This document shows positions 35,860 through 48,330 of a stretch of 64,000 nt of DNA, in pieces (position 1 is the stretch's first letter; the number at the start of each line of letters is the position of its first letter). The DNA is from Anaerocolumna cellulosilytica. Its GTDB lineage: Bacteria; Bacillota; Clostridia; Lachnospirales; Lachnospiraceae. The notes below the pieces were generated by a model, which saw only the letters and a list, made by a program, of their open reading frames with translations, had not been told where the DNA came from and did not search any database. The stretch is from NCBI RefSeq assembly GCF_014218335.1, contig NZ_AP023367.1, positions 4,025,501 through 4,089,500 of the forward strand, in the 5' to 3' direction. Both the position numbers and the translations under genes were made by a program.

Positions 35860-37134
35860 TTATTCCTGATATACTATTTCACCATCTACAATAGTAAACT
35901 TAACTTTACCACTTACTCTTTTTCCATGAAAAGGCGTATTCTTACCCATAGAAACAAACGCATTGACATCTATTACATAGGTTTCGTGGGGGTCTGCTAT
36001 CACAACATCGGCGACTTTGCCTACCGCCAGACTTCCTTTATCAATTCCTAAAACCTTTGCAGGGTTTAAACTCATCTTTTCTACCAGCTGCATAGGTGTC
36101 AGATACCCTTCCTGAACCAATTCTGTTATAGTGAGCGCGTAAGCTGTCTCTAGCCCTACAATACCAAAAGGAGCTTCTAACATGGATTTAGCCTTTTCTT
36201 CCTCACTATGAGGTGCATGATCTGTAGCGATAACATCCATAATATTATCTCTTAAGGCTTCTTTTAAAGCCTGTACATCTGCACGGCCTCTTAAGGGTGG
36301 ATTCATCTTATAATTAGCATCATCACCTGGTATCTCATCATCTGCCATCGTAAAATGATGGGGGCATACTTCGCCAGTTATAGGAAGCCTCTCCTCTTTT
36401 GCTAACTTAACCATAGTCACACTGTCTTTTGTGGAACAATGGCACAGATGAAGTCTAACACCCGTATCCTTTGCTAATATAATATCTCTGACAGCAATGA
36501 TATCCTCTACACTGTTACTAATACCCGGCATACCGAGTTCTCTTGCTTTTGCTCCCTCATTTAATACGCCCTTTTGTACCAAATCCTTGTCTTCACAATG
36601 TGCGAATACAGCTATTCCTGCTTCCTTGGCTTCTGTCATTGCCTTTTTGTAAAGAACTGTATTCATAACAGATTTTCCATCTTCGCTAATGGCAACAACT
36701 CCCGCTCCTGCCATTGCCTCAATGTCAGTCAACTGGGTTCCTTCCTGTCCTTTCGTTACCGCACCAATGGGAAGAATATGAACAACTGCTTCCTCTTTCG
36801 CTTTTAACTGAAGATATTCTACCATGTATTTACTGTCGATAGCAGGATTTGTGTTGGGCATAGGACATATTGTGGTATATCCCCCTTTCGCTGCTGCCAT
36901 AGCACCAGTTGCAATGGTTTCCTTGTATTCATAACCCGGTTCCCTAAGATGTACATGCAAGTCTATGAACCCCGGCATAACACTGAATCCCGTTGCATCA
37001 ATAACCTGCTCTGCATCCTCACTTAAGTACTCTCCTACCTTCTGAATCAAACCATCTTTTATAAAAATATCTCGAATTCCTTCTGTTCCCGTTGCCGGAT
37101 CCAGAAGATGACCATTTTTAATTAATATTGACAC
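35860..37134 (-). CDS. pyrC: Dihydroorotase (class I)
   Basis: A 424-residue zinc amidohydrolase that closes carbamoyl aspartate to dihydroorotate. Metal-binding motifs: LHVHLREPG (residue ~60), HCEDKDL, HLCHCST and ATDHAPHSEEEK, all intact. The start is GTG 37134 with AAAGGAG seven bases upstream. It is cotranscribed with pyrF and probably with the Nudix-like gene upstream. pyrB, carA and carB are not in the window, and pyrK-pyrD-pyrE lie 11 kb away in another operon. Confidence 0.95.
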   Translation of the reverse strand: MSILIKNGHLLDPATGTEGIRDIFIKDGLIQKVGEYLSEDAEQVIDATGFSVMPGFIDLHVHLREPGYEYKETIATGAMAAAKGGYTTICPMPNTNPAIDSKYMVEYLQLKAKEEAVVHILPIGAVTKGQEGTQLTDIEAMAGAGVVAISEDGKSVMNTVLYKKAMTEAKEAGIAVFAHCEDKDLVQKGVLNEGAKARELGMPGISNSVEDIIAVRDIILAKDTGVRLHLCHCSTKDSVTMVKLAKEERLPITGEVCPHHFTMADDEIPGDDANYKMNPPLRGRADVQALKEALRDNIMDVIATDHAPHSEEEKAKSMLEAPFGIVGLETAYALTITELVQEGYLTPMQLVEKMSLNPAKVLGIDKGSLAVGKVADVVIADPHETYVIDVNAFVSMGKNTPFHGKRVSGKVKFTIVDGEIVYQE

Positions 37135-37188
37135 GGTAATCTCCTTTTCAAACGAATTATAAGCTATGACGAGTAAACTATAAGAATA

Positions 37189-37584
37189 TTACAGCTCTGC
37201 TCTTTCAATATCTTCTATAACAGCCTTATTGCTGATAGAATTGCCAAGCTCTTCTTTTGCTATCCATTTATATTCATTTAAGTCCTCGGAAAGTACTACA
37301 CTATCCTGGGTACTAACGCATAGGAAGCTGATACCGATGTTACAAACATCACCTACCATAAAAGACCAAGTGTAAAGAATACGGTTTAAATGTACAGTCA
37401 AACCTGTTTTTTCAAAGATAATTCTTAAAACTCCCTTTTCCGGGTTTTCTCCGAATTCTAATTTTCCATCAATAAATTCCCACTGATAAGGGTCTATAAT
37501 CCTGTCATCATACCACTTTTTAACCAATAAGTATTTATCTTCATGCTGCACAATACCTTTAACCATTATTTTATACTTTTCCAT
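37189..37584 (-). CDS. Nudix-fold protein with degenerate Nudix box
   Basis: A 131-residue Nudix-like protein. The box GKLEFGENPEKGVLRIIFEK keeps Gly1, Glu7, Arg15, Glu19 and the later Gly, but the REUxEE core reads RIIFEK, so two of the three Glu that bind metal are lost (Ile and Lys). Hydrolysis is therefore doubtful, and a sensor or regulator role is possible. ATG 37584 (MEKYKIM) follows AGGAGG; seven in-frame codons upstream overlap that site. It is the first gene ahead of pyrC and pyrF. Confidence 0.8.
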   Translation of the reverse strand: MEKYKIMVKGIVQHEDKYLLVKKWYDDRIIDPYQWEFIDGKLEFGENPEKGVLRIIFEKTGLTVHLNRILYTWSFMVGDVCNIGISFLCVSTQDSVVLSEDLNEYKWIAKEELGNSISNKAVIEDIERAEL

Positions 37585-37651
37585 AGACTTTCCTCCTTCA
37601 AACACCTATAAATACACGCATAATGAATATTCTGCAAAAATTCTTCTTACT

Positions 37652-37680
37652 ATTATAACTGAACAGTTCTTGGAATACAA
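37652..37680 (-). promoter_or_regulatory. Promoter of the nudix-pyrC-pyrF operon
   Basis: Minus strand TTGTAT (37675-37680), 17 bases, TATAAT (37652-37657), about 70 bases ahead of the Nudix-like gene. Confidence 0.65.
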
Positions 37681-37812
37681 CTGATTAAGAATATATAGGT
37701 TGAAAAAACAATAAAAATGACATATCCATTATTTTTGCTCGTATAAACTAATCGTAATTGCATATCCTAAGTTTAAATTATTATTAAATAAATTAATAAG
37801 GAGGGTATGAAC

Positions 37813-38010
37813 ATGGATAATCCCGATGGCATGAATTTAATCCCCCCTGTACTGGGGCTCTTGTTAAATGATGATATTTTGGCTAGAAATGCTTTCTTAG
37901 ATATGGAGGATTCACGCAGAGATTATTTGTTAAGAAATGCAGAGGATTTTCAATCTAAGGAAGAACTAGAACGTTATCTATATCATTTTGAACATGATAA
38001 TTTCAAATAA
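37813..38010 (+). CDS. Small acidic protein of unknown function
   Basis: A 65-residue soluble protein rich in Asp, Glu and Leu, probably helical (SKEELERYLYHFEHD at the end), opening with a PDGMNLIPPVLGLLL segment. It has a strong ribosome binding site (AAGGAGG, eight bases before ATG 37813; an ATG at 37807 touches it) and its own terminator. The family is not recognised. Confidence 0.65.
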   Translation: MDNPDGMNLIPPVLGLLLNDDILARNAFLDMEDSRRDYLLRNAEDFQSKEELERYLYHFEHDNFK

Positions 38011-38056
38011 GCTGTCAACACTATCAAGAGATACTGTAAGGATTGTTAGGGTTTAT

Positions 38057-38106
38057 AAAAAGGTCATTACGATTGTCTATAAACGACTCTCGTAATGACC
38101 TTTTTT
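38057..38106. terminator. Bidirectional terminator
   Basis: AAAAGGTCATTACGA and TCGTAATGACCTTTT form a 15-base-pair stem between the small acidic protein gene and the convergent beta-glucosidase gene, with U-runs on both sides. Confidence 0.93.
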
Positions 38107-38107
38107 A

Positions 38108-41374
<3,267 letters not shown>

Positions 41375-41499
41375 CTATCTCCTTTTCTTAAGATTTAGGC
41401 ATACTTAAATCAATAAGTGCGCCGATTTATATAAAAGAAATTCTGAGAGCTCTCTATGCATGGAATTTCCCTTATTGATTGATTATTCTCGGTTATTAA

Positions 41500-42336
41500 C
41501 TAATTGTCCTGCTGAATTAACCTTGCTATATGCAGCATAAAGTACATCATTTCGTCACAGTCCATTTTACTGTCAAACTTACTTTCTAAATAGGTTTTTA
41601 TTCTTAAAGAGCACTCATAAATGTCCGGATATTTACTTTTAACCTGCTCAAATAAAAAACCATCCGAAGTATCATTGTTACGCTGATGAATCCGCTGTAA
41701 AAAGAAACGGATATGAACGATAAATCGATTGAAACTTACAGATTTTTCATCCAATTCAATTTTAAAATGAAACTGAATAATACTTAATATATCCTGAATG
41801 ACTTTCGTAGCCATTACCGTATTACGAATTGCTTCACCATCCTGCTGCCCATTTACAAAATGCATGGCAATAAAGCTTGCTTCATCTTCATTTAACTTTA
41901 CATTCTCGTAATGTTCTATCAGTTCAAGGGAGTTAAGGGCAGCTTTAAACTCTTTCGGATAGAATTTTTTTACCTCCCATAAGAGGGCGTTCTGAATCAT
42001 ATTATTCTGTTGAAAACGTGTTAAAGAATAGTTAATATGAGACAATAAGCCTATATAAATAGAATCATTAAACTTACAGTTTAAGTCTCTTTCTGCATTG
42101 TCAATCATTAGTTTTGTTAATTCCAAATAATTAGCAGGAACATCCCCAATTAGTTCCACTAATTTATTTGCTGTATCTTCTGTATCCAATTTAAAAATTT
42201 TTTCAATCTGTTCTTTATTAACTGTATCCCCCGCTTTTTTATTAAATCCAATCCCCTTGCCCAATATCATCTTTTCAGACTTTTTCTCATCTGTAGCCAA
42301 AATAATATTGTTGTTTAAAACCTTTTTCACAAACAT
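41500..42336 (-). CDS. licT: LicT/BglG family transcription antiterminator
   Basis: A 278-residue RNA-binding regulator: CAT domain (1-58; MFVKKVLNNNIILATDEK) and two PTS regulation domains (about 65-170 and 170-278) with the conserved His in LLSHINYSLTR and MHFVNG. When not inhibited by the permease it binds the RAT hairpin upstream and prevents termination. The promoter, RAT and terminator are directly upstream, so the operon is autoregulated. GGAGG precedes ATG 42336. Confidence 0.95.
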   Translation of the reverse strand: MFVKKVLNNNIILATDEKKSEKMILGKGIGFNKKAGDTVNKEQIEKIFKLDTEDTANKLVELIGDVPANYLELTKLMIDNAERDLNCKFNDSIYIGLLSHINYSLTRFQQNNMIQNALLWEVKKFYPKEFKAALNSLELIEHYENVKLNEDEASFIAMHFVNGQQDGEAIRNTVMATKVIQDILSIIQFHFKIELDEKSVSFNRFIVHIRFFLQRIHQRNNDTSDGFLFEQVKSKYPDIYECSLRIKTYLESKFDSKMDCDEMMYFMLHIARLIQQDN

Positions 42337-42353
42337 ACCATCACCTCCTGAAC

Positions 42354-42426
42354 GAAAAAAAACCTAAACCATATCCTTATATATTTTTGGGTACAAAAAT
42401 AAAAATATACAAGGATATGGTTTAGG
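42354..42426 (-). terminator. Conditional terminator ahead of licT
   Basis: CCTAAACCATATCCTT and its complement (plus positions 42411-42426 and 42363-42378) form a 16-base-pair stem followed by eight T on the minus strand. It overlaps the RAT site, so folding is exclusive. Confidence 0.92.
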
Positions 42427-42451
42427 CATTGCCTTTTGTAAGTTACAAACC
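42419..42451 (-). promoter_or_regulatory. RAT antiterminator site
   Basis: The minus strand begins GGTTTGTAACT and ends TGCCTAAACC, matching the LicT/BglG recognition hairpin (GGxTTGTxACT...GGCAAxACC), and shares its 3' half with the 5' arm of the terminator. Confidence 0.85.
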
Positions 42452-42465
42452 TAAAGCATATTACA

Positions 42466-42494
42466 ATTATAACTGGTAAAATAAACAATGTCAA
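42466..42494 (-). promoter_or_regulatory. Promoter of the beta-glucoside operon
   Basis: Minus strand TTGACA (42489-42494), 17 bases, TATAAT (42466-42471): full consensus. The RAT site begins about 15 bases downstream. Confidence 0.93.
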
Positions 42495-42559
42495 TACGTA
42501 AATTTTCAATACTGTAGTTAACTTTACTAAAAGAAGGATTTTAATCTTACCCTTAAGTG

Positions 42560-42587
42560 TTCAAGCTTTCTAGTTTTATGTTATAAT
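42560..42587 (+). promoter_or_regulatory. Possible promoter of the two-component genes
   Basis: TTCAAG (42560-42565), 16 bases, TATAAT (42582-42587), about 90 bases before the response regulator. The -35 box is weak. Confidence 0.4.
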
Positions 42588-42679
42588 TATAATATAGTTT
42601 GAATTGTTTACTATAAATTATAATTTAAAGTCAAGCTCTTACTTAGACATATAGGGCTCTAATAGAAACGGAGAAAATT

Positions 42680-43342
42680 ATGGGACACATACTTGTTGTT
42701 GAGGATGAAGAGAACATTCGTGATTTAATTCTTATGAATCTGTCCATGGTGGGACATACCAGTGTAGCAGCAGCCGACGGCATTGAAGCAATCAAATCCT
42801 TACGTTCTGCTGCCTTTGATTTATGTCTTTTGGATGTAATGCTGCCCGGTACGGATGGTTTTACCTTGCTTAAAAACTTTCAGGATGCAAATGTTCCAGT
42901 TATCTTTCTGACTGCAAAAGGCTCCTTACCAGATCGGGTGAAAGGTTTAAATCTTGGAGCTGAAGACTATATTGTAAAGCCATTTGAAACCCTTGAATTA
43001 CTTGCTAGAATTGACGTGGTTCTTAGAAGAAACGGTAAGCAAAAGTATGTTTTTTATTGCAAAGGTGTGGAGGTGCGCTTTATGGAACGTCTGGTATTTA
43101 AAAATAAAATACCAATTGAATTAACTGCGCAGGAGTATGCTCTGCTTGAAGTTTTAGTCCAAAATAGAAATCTGGCTCTAACAAGAGAACAATTATTAGC
43201 CTCTGCCTGGGGCTATGATTATATCGGTGAAACCCGTACTGTTGATATGCATATTCAAAGGCTGCGGAAAAAGTTAGGCTGGGATGACGTTATTAAAACT
43301 GTATACAAATTCGGGTACAGACTGGAGGAACCTATAGAATGA
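42680..43342 (+). CDS. OmpR-family response regulator
   Basis: A 220-residue regulator with a receiver domain (Asp9-Glu10, phosphoacceptor Asp52 in CLLDVMLPG, FLTAKGS, Lys in IVKPFE) and a C-terminal winged helix (ELTAQEYALLEVLVQNRN, RTVDMHIQRLRKKLG). It overlaps the histidine kinase gene by four bases (ATGA). GGAG precedes ATG 42680. Targets are unknown; the lipoprotein gene downstream is a candidate. Confidence 0.95.
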   Translation: MGHILVVEDEENIRDLILMNLSMVGHTSVAAADGIEAIKSLRSAAFDLCLLDVMLPGTDGFTLLKNFQDANVPVIFLTAKGSLPDRVKGLNLGAEDYIVKPFETLELLARIDVVLRRNGKQKYVFYCKGVEVRFMERLVFKNKIPIELTAQEYALLEVLVQNRNLALTREQLLASAWGYDYIGETRTVDMHIQRLRKKLGWDDVIKTVYKFGYRLEEPIE

Positions 43343-44733
43343 AATTATGGCTAAAAATCTTTTTAAGTATTCTGCTTCTTTCCCTAACTACTCTTTTTAT
43401 CAGTACCTGGTTTGTAATAAACAAAAATCATATCAATAATTTAAACAGGGAACAGGAGCGTTCGCTAAATGAATTAGAACTAATTCGTATATCCTTAGAA
43501 AGCAATGTTGATTTTACTTCCTCTTCTATAGATTCTATAAAGACCATTATAAACCGCTACGGAGAATATTATGGGCAAAAGGGCATCTATCTATTGCTGT
43601 ACCAGGACAATGAATATATTTATAACCAGCTTAAGACATTAGATACATCTTCCTACGAAACCTTATTATCTGTAACCCTCAACCATCGGATGGTACAGGT
43701 ACTAAACGGTGGAACACTGCGATATATGCTGGTGTCTGATTTACTTTCAGAAAAAAATAGGACTGTACTGCTCTATTGTCGTGATATAAACGAAATATAT
43801 GAAGCTAGAAACCAAAGCATCAAGCTTATCTTCTCCCTTGCTCTACTGCTAAGTGTAATACTTGGCATTATTTCTTATTATTACTCCCGCTGGCTTACCA
43901 GACCTTTAGCGGTCCTCCAAAAAGGTGCAAAGGCTGTTGCCTCCGGTGATTACAGTATCCGTATTACTGAAACCGATTCGGATTTTTCATCTGTTGCAGA
44001 AGCATTCAACCAGATGGCCGGAAATGTAAACAGGCACACGAGGGAACTAAAAGAACGCGCCAGAGAACGTCAGGAATTTATTGATGATTTGTCCCATGAA
44101 ATGAATACTCCTTTGACTTCAATTCAAGGCTACTCTGAATTTTTACTAAGTGCAAATGCAACAGAAGTACAGAAACGCCGGGCAGTACAAAACATTCATA
44201 CAGATGCAAAACGCATGCGGGAAATGTATGATAAACTTATGGCATTAACTTTCGCCAGAGAACATGCTCTTTTACTTTACTCTGTAAATATACCGGAGCT
44301 GTTAGATACCTTAAAAGAAAGCTTTAAACCGACCTTCATACAGCATCAGATTGTCTTTAAAGCAGAAACAACATTAGAGACTTTGAAGGCCGACCGTATA
44401 CTTCTCCAGATGCTCTTAACCAATCTTATCAATAACAGTCTCCAAGCTGTACAGTCAGGGGGTATGATTCATCTTCTGGCCTATGAAAAAGAAAATAAAC
44501 CCGTAATAGAAGTAACTGACAACGGCTGCGGTATTCCTAAGGACAAAATCACTGAGATAATAAAACCTTTTGTCCGGGTAGATAAATCCCGTTCCAGAAA
44601 AACCGGTGGTGCTGGTCTGGGTCTTGCACTGGTAAGCCGAATTGCTGACCTGCATAAAGCAGAGATACTCATTGATTCTGAATTGGGGAAAGGCACTACT
44701 GTAAGAATTATATTTTCTACTTCTATGGACTAA
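43339..44733 (+). CDS. Sensor histidine kinase
   Basis: A 464-residue membrane kinase with two membrane helices (about 5-27 and 163-183) flanking a sensor domain without a recognised fold, then HAMP (about 185-240), the phospho-His in DDLSHEMNTPL, N-box NLINNSLQAV, G1 DNGCGIP and G2 GGAGLGLAL. All catalytic motifs are present. It is translationally coupled to the response regulator. The signal is unknown. Confidence 0.95.
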   Translation: MKLWLKIFLSILLLSLTTLFISTWFVINKNHINNLNREQERSLNELELIRISLESNVDFTSSSIDSIKTIINRYGEYYGQKGIYLLLYQDNEYIYNQLKTLDTSSYETLLSVTLNHRMVQVLNGGTLRYMLVSDLLSEKNRTVLLYCRDINEIYEARNQSIKLIFSLALLLSVILGIISYYYSRWLTRPLAVLQKGAKAVASGDYSIRITETDSDFSSVAEAFNQMAGNVNRHTRELKERARERQEFIDDLSHEMNTPLTSIQGYSEFLLSANATEVQKRRAVQNIHTDAKRMREMYDKLMALTFAREHALLLYSVNIPELLDTLKESFKPTFIQHQIVFKAETTLETLKADRILLQMLLTNLINNSLQAVQSGGMIHLLAYEKENKPVIEVTDNGCGIPKDKITEIIKPFVRVDKSRSRKTGGAGLGLALVSRIADLHKAEILIDSELGKGTTVRIIFSTSMD

Positions 44734-44865
44734 ATAATAAAAATTTACAACTTTGTTACAAGCTGATTGATACTCTGATAATCCTATCCCTTACACTGTT
44801 TACAGATAACCCAAACGTTATCAGAAACGAATTAACAAGAAAACGGAAGAAGGAAGGAAACTTTT

Positions 44866-45717
44866 ATGAAAAAAAATCTACTTATTACCTTATCACTCAC
44901 AGTACTCGCCATTTCAGGCTGCTCCAAAGCTGATGTAGAGAAGCAGCCTGTTGTTATTGGCAATACCGCACAACTTAATGTCTCCACTGCTCCTGAGGCC
45001 TCACAAACAGCAGACGCAGCTGACACGCAAGAGGATAAATCCAAGGAGGATACAAAGATAAGTGAAGAGATGAAAGAAAACGAAACTATAAAAGGAACAA
45101 CAACCAATACAGTTGATAACCCCGCAGAAGAGCAACAGCTGCAGGCAGAAGAAGTAGCTCGTGAAGAAGCAGCCCGTCAAGCTGAAAAAGAAAGACTGTC
45201 TCAGAACAAGCCAAAAGAATCTTCTGAGGCAGATCCCCCCCTGCTAGTGGAGGTTGAAGGCATAAAGGAAGCCGTACCGGGAAAAATATTAAAAAGTGAG
45301 GACGGCTTCGAAATCACTTATGATTCAGAACGTTTTAAACACACGAAAGAAGGAGATGTAGACAGCTTTGCAGCTGATAATACAGACCCGGCCATCTACC
45401 CCTATATTTATGTGAATGTCAGCCGAATAAAGAATACAACTGCAAGAGAACACGCCGCTAAAATTATTACAGAATCAGAAGCCGCCAAATACCAAAGCAT
45501 GGATACTACCTATTCTTCTACCATAGGAAAAAATTACGACTGCATACAAATAACGCTGCAAGCAGGTCGTGAATGGAACTCTGTAATCCGTAATTATTAT
45601 ATAATAGAAGCAGATAAGGCTGTATATCTCGTTGAAACACAATACTTCTTAGAAGCGGAAGAAGGATATGGAGCACGGATACAGGCGATGTTAAATACTT
45701 TTTACATCCCTGATTAA
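44866..45717 (+). CDS. Lipoprotein with disordered linker and C-terminal beta domain
   Basis: A 283-residue protein with a lipoprotein signal peptide (lipobox LAISGC, Cys20). Residues 20-130 are rich in Glu, Gln, Thr and Ala and probably disordered. The C-terminal part (about 140-283) alternates strands and looks like a compact beta domain (EITYDSERFKH, YIYVNVSRIKN, YYIIEADKAVYLVETQYF). It lies 130 bases past the kinase gene; an inverted repeat CTGATAA/TTATCAG in that gap may be an operator. It may act with the sensor kinase, but this is inferred only from position. GGAAGGA precedes ATG 44866. Confidence 0.75.
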   Translation: MKKNLLITLSLTVLAISGCSKADVEKQPVVIGNTAQLNVSTAPEASQTADAADTQEDKSKEDTKISEEMKENETIKGTTTNTVDNPAEEQQLQAEEVAREEAARQAEKERLSQNKPKESSEADPPLLVEVEGIKEAVPGKILKSEDGFEITYDSERFKHTKEGDVDSFAADNTDPAIYPYIYVNVSRIKNTTAREHAAKIITESEAAKYQSMDTTYSSTIGKNYDCIQITLQAGREWNSVIRNYYIIEADKAVYLVETQYFLEAEEGYGARIQAMLNTFYIPD

Positions 45718-45853
45718 TGCTACTACTTATAGACTTGTTACTAGCTATTATAGAAAATACTTTATTTAATACTTTTGTAATATTTATTTAATAACTTGTT
45801 AATATTTCCTTGGCATCCATAACTTACAGCTATCTAATCTAATATGCCTGTGC

Positions 45854-45878
45854 TATAATCAAAATTGTTCTAGAACAA
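45854..45878 (+). promoter_or_regulatory. -10 box with overlapping 14-base palindrome
   Basis: TATAAT at 45854-45859, followed five bases later by the perfect palindrome TTGTTCTAGAACAA (45865-45878) at the expected transcript start. The -35 region is not clear, which would suit an activated promoter. A short hairpin (CCGAT-ACAA-ATCGG) lies before the peptide gene. Confidence 0.5.
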
Positions 45879-45932
45879 GTAACAGCAACCCGATACAAAT
45901 CGGAGAAGTCATAATTTGAAGGAGGAAAAAGC

Positions 45933-46010
45933 ATGTGTTTCTATAACTTTGACTGCTCACAACTTTTAGAATTAATCCGCAAATGTTTAGGTGCTACTTG
46001 TAATAAATAA
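45933..46010 (+). CDS. 25-residue cysteine-containing peptide
   Basis: A short ORF with an optimal ribosome binding site (AAGGAGG, seven bases before ATG 45933). The peptide starts MCFYNFDCSQ, contains four Cys (residues 2, 8, 18, 23), and ends GATCNK. It has no signal peptide. A palindromic operator and -10 box stand upstream and a strong terminator downstream, so it is a complete small transcription unit. It could be a regulatory or leader peptide, a metal-binding peptide, or the readable part of a small RNA. Confidence 0.5.
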   Translation: MCFYNFDCSQLLELIRKCLGATCNK

Positions 46011-46075
46011 CTTGCCTATGATGCCCGTAAATTCCGGGTGTAATAAACGTAACGTCCTTTTATCAAAAGCAAAAT

Positions 46076-46170
46076 AATACCTGCCGTTAATCTAGGAAAC
46101 TCTTCCATCTTCTGGCTGTTACAATAAGCAGCCGGATGAAAGGCATTGATTAACGGCAGGTATTTTATTA
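46076..46170. terminator. Long-stem bidirectional terminator
   Basis: AATACCTGCCGTTAATC (46076-46092) and its exact complement (46148-46164) are separated by a loop containing a second stem (GGCTG...CAGCC). It serves the 25-residue peptide unit and the convergent RsiV-like gene. Confidence 0.85.
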
Positions 46171-46848
46171 TTTACAGCCTGGCATAGCGGCAGCCCCTTC
46201 ACCAAAGGGTATTAAAAAGGTTCGGATGCCGCTTACATAGGGAGCAATTTCATATAATTGAAAAAAGATAACTACTCCTTCCGGTACCAAATAAAAATTT
46301 CGCTCATTTATATTCTCCTTTACCAATACCGCATAGTCTTCAAAGTAATATTCATTTCCTTTTTTTATATCATTTTCAATCTGCTGATTGACGAATTCTA
46401 TAATATCTGACAGGTAATTCTTATTGTCGGGAAAAAAGTCACTAAGAGTCATTCTCTGCCCCTTTTGCAGATTCCAGGTATCTCCGCTGCGGGTGGTCAT
46501 TCCATGAGCACCACCAGTGAATTCATATCGGTCAAAGTACAGACTTAGCATACAATTTTGATTATAGGTTAATTGGTATTCAACTAAAACCTCATAGAGA
46601 TGGAACGGAAAATTATTGGCAGAGGCATACTCATAATCATCCACAGACATCTGATAAAGCTTCATCACATGGTATTTCTGATAGAGAGTAGCCTCTGCCT
46701 TGTAATATATGTTCAGTTTATTAATAAAAGGCTTAAACTTATCGGATGCAAATTGGGGGTAATAAATGGTGTAAGTAAGTGTTTTCTGATTCTTATAATA
46801 TAAATCGTTATGAATGCTGTCCTTTTTTTCAAGAATTCGGTAAACCAA
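46168..46848 (-). CDS. DUF4163/DUF3298 (RsiV-like) protein
   Basis: A 226-residue protein with the DUF4163 part (about 20-110) and DUF3298 part (about 120-215) as in the extracellular portion of RsiV and PdaC; FTGGAHGMTTRSGDTWNLQKG is the family hallmark. There is no signal peptide or membrane anchor in this frame, which is odd for the family. The start is TTG 46848 with AGGGAG nine bases upstream. No sigma factor gene is adjacent. Confidence 0.8.
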   Translation of the reverse strand: MVYRILEKKDSIHNDLYYKNQKTLTYTIYYPQFASDKFKPFINKLNIYYKAEATLYQKYHVMKLYQMSVDDYEYASANNFPFHLYEVLVEYQLTYNQNCMLSLYFDRYEFTGGAHGMTTRSGDTWNLQKGQRMTLSDFFPDNKNYLSDIIEFVNQQIENDIKKGNEYYFEDYAVLVKENINERNFYLVPEGVVIFFQLYEIAPYVSGIRTFLIPFGEGAAAMPGCK

Positions 46849-46921
46849 ACTATATGTCTCCCTAAAAATATCCTTAGGTTAGCATATGCTCTCTGACTGC
46901 ATATTGTTCATAAATGAAAGT

Positions 46922-48187
46922 CTATCTCCAGATTAACCAGATAAGAATATATCCGCAGATTACTGCTGATAAAGTAAATGGTATACTCATTTTCATAAAC
47001 TGACCTGCACTAACCTCATACCCTTCTTTCCTTAAGATACCAATACCTGTTATATTGGCAGAAGCACCTATTGGTGTAATATTCCCACCCAAAGTAGAAC
47101 CTATTAACAAGCCAAAATATAATATATAAGGATCAATTTGAAGAATGCCTGCTATCTGTGCTGTAACCGGAAGCATTGTGGCTACATATGGAATATTATC
47201 AATAAAGGCAGAAAATAATACCGAAGCCCACACAATCAAAGTAAAGATGACAAAAACATTATCACTAGCCTTAACAAACAGCTTGCTGATGTCTGATACA
47301 ATACCTGCTTCTGTAATTCCTCCGATTACAACAAATAAACCGGTCAGCAACAGAATGGTCTGAAAATCAATCTCTTTTATAGCGTCGGTTAATGTATTAA
47401 TATTTCTGGTAATAAAAAGCTTTCTCGTTATTCCAATTGCAAATAACACCATACATATAAGTCCATTTGTTATTGACGGTTTATTCTCAATAAAAGACGC
47501 AATAATTAGTAAAGCAACAATGCTGCATAAAAGTACAGTTGGAAAAAAGTCTGTGACTTTTGTTCTCTCCATGGCTTTTACCGGCTCTTTGTCCTTACGA
47601 AAAATAAATAAAAGTACTAAAGTTGAAACGAAAGCACCTATTTCAACTATCCAAAAGATACCCAGTCTTCCCTTAAAAAAGAAAAAGTCCATAAAATTCA
47701 TATCTGCATATCCGCCCAAAAGAATTGACGTAGTATCTCCCACCAGAGTTGCCGCTCCTTGCAGATTGGATGCTATGGATATTGCGATTACGCTGGAAAC
47801 CGGTGAAATATTGAGCTTTTTGGCAATGGTTAAAGCTACCGGTGCAACCATTAATACAGTGGCAACATTATCTACGAATGCTGAGATAATACCTGCAAAT
47901 AAGGCCAGTGAAACGATAGCCCATTTTACATTAGGGGTTTTTTCAATAATAAAATCAGCTAACAAGGAAGGCATCTTTGATTCGATAAATAAGGACACCA
48001 CCCCCATAGTACCTGCTATCATCATTATGACATTCCAATCAACTGTTACAAAAATCTTTTCAACTGGCAAAATGCCAAGAGCCACAAAAATAGCAGCAGA
48101 TGCTAACGCAATATAGGCTCTCAATTTGGGTAAGCTTAATAACAATACATATGTTAATGCAAATAGTATTAATGCCGTAGTTTTCAT
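46922..48187 (-). CDS. ArsB/NhaD superfamily ion permease
   Basis: A 421-residue membrane transporter of the ion transporter superfamily. The two inverted halves carry AFVDNVATVLMVAPVAL and AFIDNIPYVATMLPV, with Asp-Asn pairs seen in NhaD-type Na+/H+ antiporters, plus SNLQGAATLVGDTTS and GSTLGGNITPIGASANI. Arsenite, Na+ or dicarboxylate transport are all possible; the NhaD-like pairs favour cation antiport. ATG 48187 follows GGAGG; the longer frame to 48277 has no site. It is monocistronic. Confidence 0.85.
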   Translation of the reverse strand: MKTTALILFALTYVLLLSLPKLRAYIALASAAIFVALGILPVEKIFVTVDWNVIMMIAGTMGVVSLFIESKMPSLLADFIIEKTPNVKWAIVSLALFAGIISAFVDNVATVLMVAPVALTIAKKLNISPVSSVIAISIASNLQGAATLVGDTTSILLGGYADMNFMDFFFFKGRLGIFWIVEIGAFVSTLVLLFIFRKDKEPVKAMERTKVTDFFPTVLLCSIVALLIIASFIENKPSITNGLICMVLFAIGITRKLFITRNINTLTDAIKEIDFQTILLLTGLFVVIGGITEAGIVSDISKLFVKASDNVFVIFTLIVWASVLFSAFIDNIPYVATMLPVTAQIAGILQIDPYILYFGLLIGSTLGGNITPIGASANITGIGILRKEGYEVSAGQFMKMSIPFTLSAVICGYILIWLIWR

Positions 48188-48330
48188 TTCTTTCTCCTCC
48201 TTTGTACATACATTTCTTTTGTATACCTGCCATCGCACTGTTTCTGAATTACATTCTGAGATATTATAGCATAGCAAATTACTTAATACAACGGAAAGTA
48301 TAAAGAATTGTTATACAAGGTTGCGCAAAT

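Noticed and set aside
37756-37770. Fourth copy of the dispersed repeat
   Set aside because: Only ATTGCATATC is shared; the flanks and the palindrome are missing.
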